NCBI GenBank assembly: GCA_018812585.1
Contig: JAHJDJ010000103.1
Location: 1-32,746 of the forward strand
Length of the DNA stretch: 32,746 nt
Source: a bacterium
Lineage (GTDB): Bacteria > Electryoneota > B3-LCP
Reading direction: 5' to 3'
In this document: positions 26,804-32,746 of the stretch, piece after piece
Layout: every line of letters starts with the position of its first letter
Numbering within the stretch: position 1 is the first letter of the stretch
Program-made: the position numbers and the translations under genes
Notes under the pieces: model-generated
Told to the model about the DNA's origin: nothing
The model's input: the letters and a program-made list of their open reading frames with translations, nothing else
Database searches by the model: none

Positions 26804-26832
26804 TTGATTCAGCTTCGATTTAACGGTATATT
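26804..26832 (+). promoter_or_regulatory. Sigma70-like promoter for tamB-tamA
   Basis: TTGATT (26804-26809), a 17-bp spacer and TATATT (26827-26832) match the consensus well. Transcription would start near 26839, only about 15 nt before the TTG start codon, with the AAAGGG ribosome site (26841-26846) just inside the transcript. Confidence 0.55.
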
Positions 26833-26853
26833 GCTTGATCAAAGGGCTTTTGT

Positions 26854-29800
26854 TTGGAATCAACACTGAAATCAAATCGTAAAATCATCCACCGTCTCTT
26901 AATCTGGGTGGTTATCGCCCTGCTGGTGACCGTCTCCGGCGCAGTGATACTGCTGACTCAACCACTCGGTGAACGCGTTTTAGCGAACTTTCTCGAAGCC
27001 AAGCTGTCGTCAGTGTTTCAGCGCAGCGTGCAGATCGGTTCTCTGGAAACGAATCTCTTTTCACGTCTAAGAATTAGTGACCTGCTAATACAAGACGCCG
27101 ATACAGCCCATCCCGATACGTTGCTGTATCTGAAAGAGGCCCGGACAGCTTTTCGCCTGGGAAGATTGCTGCAACGTGAAATCTATATTGACGATATCGT
27201 TCTGACAAATCTCGATCTTAATATTGCAAAAGACACTGCCGGAAAACTGAATCTGCCCGCCTTTCCAGTAACTGGCGCCCGGAAAAGACCGGATGCTAAA
27301 AAGTTCACTCCCATCATCAAAGAGCTCCGCCTGAGCGGTGGATATCTATCTTACCTCGATCAAAGTTCAGATCTGAACAGCATTGAGATAAACAATCTTG
27401 GCGCTTCCCTTGACCACGAAGACGATGCCGGATATCGTTATACCGTTCACACGGATACCAACCGGATCAGTTATGCGCAATCCAGTCTTGACATAGTGGA
27501 TCTCTTTTTCGCAGGCACGATCAATGGAACTGCTTTGGAAGTCGATTCGCTGCAATTCTCACTTCCAGGCATGATCATGACAGGAAATTGCAACGCTGCT
27601 TTTTCGGAAGATGATACCTTAGTCAATGCGAAACTTCTACTGGAAGGTAATCCCGTAGAATTAGCGGCGTCTCTGAAACAGTATCTGCCAGAAGTGATCC
27701 TGCCGGTGTCAGGAGATCTGCGCCTGGCCTTAAGCGCATCTGGTCGTCTCTCTCAGCCCAACATCCAATGTAATTTGACTGCCCCAGATCTGCAAATGGG
27801 GGCATTGCATCTCGATGCTCTCCTGCTGGATGGACAGTTTGAAGCAGGAGTATTGTACTTGCGGCAGCTTGAAGCGCGTACATTGGGCGGTTATTTCGGG
27901 ATTTCCGGTGAAGTTTATCTCGACAGTATCAATTCATACTCTTCATCGATCCTGGTTTCGGATTTCCAGGTAAGTGAAATCTGGCGGTTGTTTTACGAAA
28001 GTCGGTCACCCTATCAGGGTAAAATTGAAGGGCATCTTTCAGCTCGGGGGAATCTGAAAAATGTCACTCAAACATCCTTCGATGCAAACGTGCGCGTCAA
28101 GAATGTTTACTACCAACAAAAACGGATCTCCGATTTCGAAGCTATAGCAACGATCGGTAACGGTGCTGCCAACCTCCAGTTTAGGGGCGAAGGAGTAATG
28201 GGTGATGCTGAGGTTCAATACTCAAAGACGGATTTGTCAGGCTCATTCGAAGTAGAATTCGACCACTTGAAGCATACCGTGGGATTGTTGAATATCCCCG
28301 GCTTAACCGGTAGCTTGCAGATGGGAGGTGAGCTTTCCGGCTCGATGGAAAATCCCATCATCCAGGCAGCAATCCGCGCTGATCGTATCAAATACCAGGG
28401 ATTTCCGTTAGACAGTCTGCGCAGCACGATCCACTACAGCAGAAAACAACTGACTATCGAGGATCTTGTATTTGGAGGCCGTATTCAACTGCCGGATACT
28501 GTGAATCTGCCGCTGGAGATACGAGACTTCTCAGGAAGCTGCGTTTACCAAGGAAAGATCAGCGGCACACCGGATCAGTTTCAGGGGAAAATCATTGCGG
28601 AATTCGTTGATCCAGCCTTTAAGACACTACACTTTGCCGAAGGTTACGTTGATATTATCTTAGATCAGGACAAAATCACCCTTTCGAAATTTGATTTCCT
28701 GCAGGACACCCTGAGTGTCTATGGCAATGCTGATTTCAGTCTGGAAAACTATGACGGAACGGCCAGTGTGGCTTTGCGTGACCGAAATTTTGGAACCTTA
28801 GCCACCCTTGAAGCCACCTATGATCTGGCCGCTCTCAAAAACATCGCACTACAAACTGAAATTGTGATCTCTGACCTGACGCCTCTGGGATATTATCTTC
28901 CAAAGGCGCCAGCAACTTCCGGCGCTATGGTCTTGAGCCTGAATGCCACAGGATTGCCAGATAAGCCTGCAGCAACAGCGGTAGCGCATTTTAATAACCT
29001 CAATATCGGAGCGGCTCACTTGGATTCTGTTTCTGCCACCATGCATCTTAATCCCAACGAGCTGACTCTTGAGTCGCTGAACTTTTATCTTGGAAACCAT
29101 CATTCCTGGATGACTGCGTCGCTCGACCTGAATTTGGAAAAGGGAAAACCGGTTATTTCAGACGAAGGCAAATTTACCGGCGAAGCACATGGCAATCTCT
29201 TTCCGCTGGCAGTCTTAAACCCGTTTTTGCCCTATTCAGTTTCACTCGGCGGAACCAGCGTTTACGATTTGCGCTGGACCGGAACACTTAAAAACATCCT
29301 GCCCTCTGGAACGGTGCGGTTTGATTCTGCCTCGGTTGTGCTGAATAAGATCAATTCTGAATTTCATCATATCGACATGTATCTTAAGCTCGAATCTGAC
29401 GTGGTCATCCTGGACAGCTTATCTGGGTTTTTCGGTGATATTCCCCTCTTTCTGAAAGCCAGAGTCACAACGCCCGACCGGCGTCAATTCGATCTCAATA
29501 CAGAAATGCTGATTTCAGATTCGGTGCTCGTTTCCTGCAATGGCATCTGGTCGCCAGCCCAAATTGATCTGACATTGGTTACAGATGACGTCCAATTGGC
29601 TGTTCTGCAGCCGTTTCTACCGCAGATACAGCAGTTGAATGGCCGATTGCACTCCAGAATTGACTTGACTGGTTCGCTCTCTGATCCCAGGATAGATGGT
29701 TTCATTGATGTCACTCAGTTGAGCCTCAAAGTGCCCGAATTGGATCATGAACTCCTGGGAGGTAAAGCTAGATTAAGATTTGATCGATCTACTGCGTGGC

Positions 29801-30894
29801 TTGATTCATTCTCGCTAAGGTTGGACGATGATGGTTGGATATCGGCACAAGGCAGACTATCTCATGAGAATCTGGCTCTAAAAGATGTTGACCTGACTAT
29901 TTCCCTGCGGAATATAAAACATACCGAGCATAAAAAGCTTAGCATGAACCTGAAGTCGGCAGAATTTCACTATTTCGGAGAAGCTGATAAACTGCAACTC
30001 GATGGCGATATCGTATTTGGAAAAACCAAGATTCTGGCTGATTTTCAGCCACAGACCTTGCTGCCATTTGCCCAGAAGGTTCAGAAGCCAGCCCCTGAAT
30101 GGCCTGAATATATCGCAAAGACGCGGCTTGAGTTGCGCATCAAAGACAGTCAAGAAATCTGGATCGATAATAATATCGCGCGCTTGAGACTGCATCCGGA
30201 AATGGAAATCAGCGGCACACCAACACAGATAAATTTAGCGGGAAGAACAACCGTTGAAGAAGGTTATCTTTTATTCCTCGATAGGAAGTTCAAAATTACC
30301 CAAGGTATCGTTGATTTTATCGATCCCGACCGCATCAACCCCATCGTGGATTTGCAGGCACAAACCTCGGTACGGAATTATCAGGCTCTGGAAGCGACAA
30401 CTTACAGCATTACCCTCACGATCACCGGCCCGATGGATGAAACCGTAGTTGAATTGACCTCAGATCCTCCATTGGAAGAAACTGATATTATCAGCCTGCT
30501 TACGTTGGGCGCCACCCGGCAGCAATTAACCGGAAAAACTCTGGAGGGAGAAGAACCTTCCCGTACGGAAATTCTCTTAGACCGCGCCGGTGAGCTTTCC
30601 AGCCAGAAGATATCGGGGTATCTGTCCCGCAATCTGACTAGTGTGACAGGATTGGATAACGTCAGCATAGAAGGTAATCTATTCAACTTCGGTAAATCCT
30701 GGGGACCGCAATTGGTCGCTTCCAAGAAAATCTCCGAGCGCATGGAAGTAACCTACACCACGAATGTGGGACATTTCAACGAAAAGAGCATCCGGGTCGA
30801 TTACCGCCTGACGAAATCGTTCTGGGTCGAAAGTGAAACCGATCAGATCGGTAATGCGGGTATCGACTTGAAATATAAGATTGGTATTAAATGA
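26854..30894 (+). CDS. tamB: TamB-like translocation/assembly protein (DUF490 family)
   Basis: This 1346-aa protein has one N-terminal membrane anchor (about 14-35, LLIWVVIALLVTVSGAVILL) and then a very long run of beta-rich repeats with no catalytic motif, as in the AsmA/TamB group that spans the periplasm as a lipid-conducting groove. The C-terminal DUF490 signature is clear: GYLLFLDRKFKITQGIVDF (about 1136) then DPDRINPIVDLQAQT and DPPLEETDIISLLTLGATRQ. Role in E. coli: with TamA, outer-membrane protein assembly and phospholipid transport. The start is TTG 26854, preceded by AAAGGG at 8 nt; no ATG lies nearby in frame, and the N-terminus MESTLKSNRKIIHR is a normal basic lead-in. Its stop overlaps the next start as ATGA. 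The length is close to the family norm (E. coli 1259 aa). Confidence 0.92.
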   Translation: MESTLKSNRKIIHRLLIWVVIALLVTVSGAVILLTQPLGERVLANFLEAKLSSVFQRSVQIGSLETNLFSRLRISDLLIQDADTAHPDTLLYLKEARTAFRLGRLLQREIYIDDIVLTNLDLNIAKDTAGKLNLPAFPVTGARKRPDAKKFTPIIKELRLSGGYLSYLDQSSDLNSIEINNLGASLDHEDDAGYRYTVHTDTNRISYAQSSLDIVDLFFAGTINGTALEVDSLQFSLPGMIMTGNCNAAFSEDDTLVNAKLLLEGNPVELAASLKQYLPEVILPVSGDLRLALSASGRLSQPNIQCNLTAPDLQMGALHLDALLLDGQFEAGVLYLRQLEARTLGGYFGISGEVYLDSINSYSSSILVSDFQVSEIWRLFYESRSPYQGKIEGHLSARGNLKNVTQTSFDANVRVKNVYYQQKRISDFEAIATIGNGAANLQFRGEGVMGDAEVQYSKTDLSGSFEVEFDHLKHTVGLLNIPGLTGSLQMGGELSGSMENPIIQAAIRADRIKYQGFPLDSLRSTIHYSRKQLTIEDLVFGGRIQLPDTVNLPLEIRDFSGSCVYQGKISGTPDQFQGKIIAEFVDPAFKTLHFAEGYVDIILDQDKITLSKFDFLQDTLSVYGNADFSLENYDGTASVALRDRNFGTLATLEATYDLAALKNIALQTEIVISDLTPLGYYLPKAPATSGAMVLSLNATGLPDKPAATAVAHFNNLNIGAAHLDSVSATMHLNPNELTLESLNFYLGNHHSWMTASLDLNLEKGKPVISDEGKFTGEAHGNLFPLAVLNPFLPYSVSLGGTSVYDLRWTGTLKNILPSGTVRFDSASVVLNKINSEFHHIDMYLKLESDVVILDSLSGFFGDIPLFLKARVTTPDRRQFDLNTEMLISDSVLVSCNGIWSPAQIDLTLVTDDVQLAVLQPFLPQIQQLNGRLHSRIDLTGSLSDPRIDGFIDVTQLSLKVPELDHELLGGKARLRFDRSTAWLDSFSLRLDDDGWISAQGRLSHENLALKDVDLTISLRNIKHTEHKKLSMNLKSAEFHYFGEADKLQLDGDIVFGKTKILADFQPQTLLPFAQKVQKPAPEWPEYIAKTRLELRIKDSQEIWIDNNIARLRLHPEMEISGTPTQINLAGRTTVEEGYLLFLDRKFKITQGIVDFIDPDRINPIVDLQAQTSVRNYQALEATTYSITLTITGPMDETVVELTSDPPLEETDIISLLTLGATRQQLTGKTLEGEEPSRTEILLDRAGELSSQKISGYLSRNLTSVTGLDNVSIEGNLFNFGKSWGPQLVASKKISERMEVTYTTNVGHFNEKSIRVDYRLTKSFWVESETDQIGNAGIDLKYKIGIK

Positions 30895-32684
30895 AAACTC
30901 TTCGTCACCTGGCTTACAGTTTATTTTTTCTGATCGTGATTGCCGGGTCCGCTCTATCAGCGGACAAGGTAAAAAATTGGCGCGTCAGCCGTATTCACTT
31001 CGAAGGAAATGAAGAGATCAGTGACTACCGTTTGAAGAAAGTAATGCTGACCAGAACAACCAGTTTGTTCTCACGCAAGAAATTTTATCAGGCTGTTTTC
31101 GTCGAAGATTTAAACAGTGTCATCCGCTACTACCAGAATCAGGGATATCTTGAAGCAGGAATCGTCGATACGGTTGTAACACGCAACAGTGACACACACA
31201 AAATCGACCTTGAGATTACCCTCGATGAAGGCAACCGGACGATGGTCGAAGGAATCGGCATTTTCGGTAATGTGGTTTTTCCCGACAGCGTGCTGCAGAT
31301 GCACATCATACTTAATAAAGATGATCCCTACCGCCAGAAGCGGGTTGCAGACGCGACTGTTGCGATGCTGATTGAGTACGCCAATGCAGGGTTTTTAAAC
31401 GCTGATATCCAACCCGATGTGCGCGTTAATTCCGAGACGCATCTGGCGCTGGTCGACTTTCATATTACAGAGGGTACCCAGTTCCATATCGCTCAGATTA
31501 ATCATCTAGGCAATGATCGGACCAGACCAAACGTCGTGGACCGAGAGCTTTCTTTCGAACCAGGCGACATTGTCAAGCGTTCAGCGCTCCTCAAATCACA
31601 GCGGCAACTCTATTTGACCGGTCTGTTTCAGAGCGTGTTCATCAGACCAGTTCCCCCTTCCACTGGCGATTCAACCGAAAAAGACATTGCCATTGAGTTG
31701 AAAGAAAATGACGCTATCGAACTGACAGCGTCTGTGGGGTATGGCACTTTTGAAAAAGCCAGAGCCAAATTAGGGATCTATTTCAACAACCTATATGGCA
31801 CGGGCAGAAAATTCGGTATCACGCCACGTATAAGCTTTGTGTATCGCGGTGTTGAAGCATCGTATTCAGAGCCTTGGACATTCGGCACAAGATGGAGAAC
31901 TGACATCAATGCCTGGGTCGATTATGCTGAAGAACCGGGATATCACATCCTAAGACAGGGTGGGCGGATTTCTGTTGGCCGAAGCTTGGGGCGCTACACC
32001 TCGCTGACGATCACGTTCAGAAACGAATTGTCTAAATTAAGCCACGTTGAAGTCTCGCCTCTACCGGAAAATCTGGATGGTTTCGTTCGCAGCTTGAAAG
32101 TCTCCCCGGTTTTTGATTCCCGGGATAACATGTTTAACACCCGGAGGGGTATTTACCTGGAATGGAGCAATGAACTTGCCGGATCGTTTTTAGGTGGAGA
32201 CGATACGTTCCTGCGTTCTATCTGGCGGGGGAAATGGTTTTACTCTCTCCGTTCCAATACAGTCTTCGGTACAGCCTTAGAGGTCGGGTGGATGGATCAT
32301 CTGGGCGGTTCGGATGAAATTCCCTTGAATGAACGGTTTTATACGGGTGGTCCCAATTCACTGCGAGCGATCGGGTATCAATTGGCGGGGCCTCTGGACG
32401 AAGACGGTACACCCCTGGGAGGCCAGTTCAAACTGGTCTGGAATGCGGTAGAGATCCGTCAGTCGATCTATAAAATGATTGGAGCTGCGGCTTTCCTGGA
32501 TGTGGGTAATGTCTGGTGGCAGATAAGGGATTTTCAGCTTAGAGAAATGCGGTTGGCGCCGGGATTCGGGCTGAGGATCAATACGCCGATTGGTATTGTG
32601 CGCGGAGACGTCGGATTCAATGTCGATGCGCGCTCGGGTGAGGATAAGGTACAGTTCTTCTTCAACGTCGGGCAAACGTTCTAA
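30891..32684 (+). CDS. tamA: Omp85-family outer-membrane protein, TamA/BamA-like
   Basis: This 597-aa protein has a signal peptide (1-23, ALSA|D) and three POTRA-like domains (about 28-102, 103-178 and 182-258; for example VSRIHFEGNEEISDYRLKKV and IAQINHLGNDRTRPNVVDRE). A 16-strand-type surface-antigen barrel runs from about 265 to 597 and ends in FFFNVGQTF with terminal Phe. The length and three POTRA domains match TamA (577 aa in E. coli) better than BamA (five POTRA). The barrel motif normally written as RGF/RGY reads SLRAIGYQLAGP (about 487-498), with Ala for Gly after the conserved Arg. It starts inside the tamB stop (ATGA) with no ribosome site of its own, so translation is likely coupled. 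The symbol rests on this pairing and is less sure than the family call. Confidence 0.9.
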   Translation: MKTLRHLAYSLFFLIVIAGSALSADKVKNWRVSRIHFEGNEEISDYRLKKVMLTRTTSLFSRKKFYQAVFVEDLNSVIRYYQNQGYLEAGIVDTVVTRNSDTHKIDLEITLDEGNRTMVEGIGIFGNVVFPDSVLQMHIILNKDDPYRQKRVADATVAMLIEYANAGFLNADIQPDVRVNSETHLALVDFHITEGTQFHIAQINHLGNDRTRPNVVDRELSFEPGDIVKRSALLKSQRQLYLTGLFQSVFIRPVPPSTGDSTEKDIAIELKENDAIELTASVGYGTFEKARAKLGIYFNNLYGTGRKFGITPRISFVYRGVEASYSEPWTFGTRWRTDINAWVDYAEEPGYHILRQGGRISVGRSLGRYTSLTITFRNELSKLSHVEVSPLPENLDGFVRSLKVSPVFDSRDNMFNTRRGIYLEWSNELAGSFLGGDDTFLRSIWRGKWFYSLRSNTVFGTALEVGWMDHLGGSDEIPLNERFYTGGPNSLRAIGYQLAGPLDEDGTPLGGQFKLVWNAVEIRQSIYKMIGAAAFLDVGNVWWQIRDFQLREMRLAPGFGLRINTPIGIVRGDVGFNVDARSGEDKVQFFFNVGQTF

Positions 32685-32696
32685 CCAGAACGCTTG

Positions 32697-32746
32697 TGGT
32701 CGGGGCGGCCGGATTTGAACCGACGACTTTCTGCTCCCAAAGCAGA
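32697..32746 (-). tRNA. tRNA-Pro (anticodon TGG), 3' part only
   Basis: The minus strand carries the 3' portion of a tRNA. The anticodon stem TCTGC/GCAGA encloses loop TTTGGGA with anticodon TGG (32737-32739) and G37, the usual tRNA-Pro arrangement. The T arm is GTCGG-TTCAAAT-CCGGC, then CGCCCCG, discriminator A and an encoded CCA (32697-32699). The D arm and 5' acceptor strand lie beyond the window. It converges on tamA, 12 bp from its stop. Confidence 0.93.

Noticed and set aside
32685-32746. tRNA-Pro 3' end as an integration site
   Set aside because: No integrase, direct repeat of the tRNA end or mobile gene is present in the window.
1-32746. CRISPR array, insertion sequence or phage island
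   Set aside because: No regularly spaced repeats, transposase, integrase or phage structural gene was seen on either strand.

Overview
The window looks like chromosomal DNA from an uncultured-type diderm bacterium of the FCB group (Fibrobacteres-Chlorobi-Bacteroidetes and relatives such as Neomarinimicrobiota, Calditrichota or KSB1-like lineages). The grounds are C-terminal sorting domains of the Por/type IX secretion kind, a PorV/PorQ-family outer-membrane protein, a TonB-dependent receptor with a carboxypeptidase-like regulatory domain, and a TamB/TamA pair. There is no SusD homologue, as a classical Bacteroidota Sus locus would have. The phylum cannot be fixed by eye. No mobile element, CRISPR array or phage gene was seen.

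Region 1 (1-14640, all minus strand, read right to left) is a probable seven-gene operon for alpha-glucan use: MalK/UgpC-type ABC ATPase, TonB-dependent receptor, 1159-aa secreted protein with FN3 and sorting domains, PorV-like barrel, 502-aa secreted protein with three starch-binding-like modules and a sorting domain, GH13 lipoprotein, and a very large secreted multidomain GH13 enzyme that runs off the left edge. Gaps are 8 to 103 bp. A good sigma70-like promoter (TTGACA, 18 bp, TATATT) with a dyad near the expected start of transcription lies upstream of the ATPase gene. The inferred flow is: surface enzymes and binding proteins degrade and hold alpha-glucan, the receptor imports oligosaccharides across the outer membrane, and the ATPase powers an inner-membrane permease encoded elsewhere.

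Region 2 (14641-19693, plus strand) is an AT-rich divergent intergenic region followed by carA and carB (carbamoyl-phosphate synthase, pyrimidine/arginine pathway), overlapping by 17 bp. A terminator-like hairpin with seven T lies in the carA leader. carB ends tail-to-tail with the next operon, and the two stop codons overlap.

Region 3 (19690-26596, minus strand) is a heavy-metal efflux operon: small Cys/His-rich exported protein, TolC-family outer-membrane factor, small exported protein with a CxxxCxxC cluster, membrane-fusion protein with His-rich repeats, and a CusA/CzcA-family RND pump. A promoter-like element with a dyad between its -35 and -10 lies upstream.

Region 4 (26597-32746) has a good plus-strand promoter followed by tamB (TTG start) and an Omp85-family tamA/bamA-like gene overlapping by ATGA. 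The window ends inside a tRNA-Pro(TGG) gene on the minus strand.
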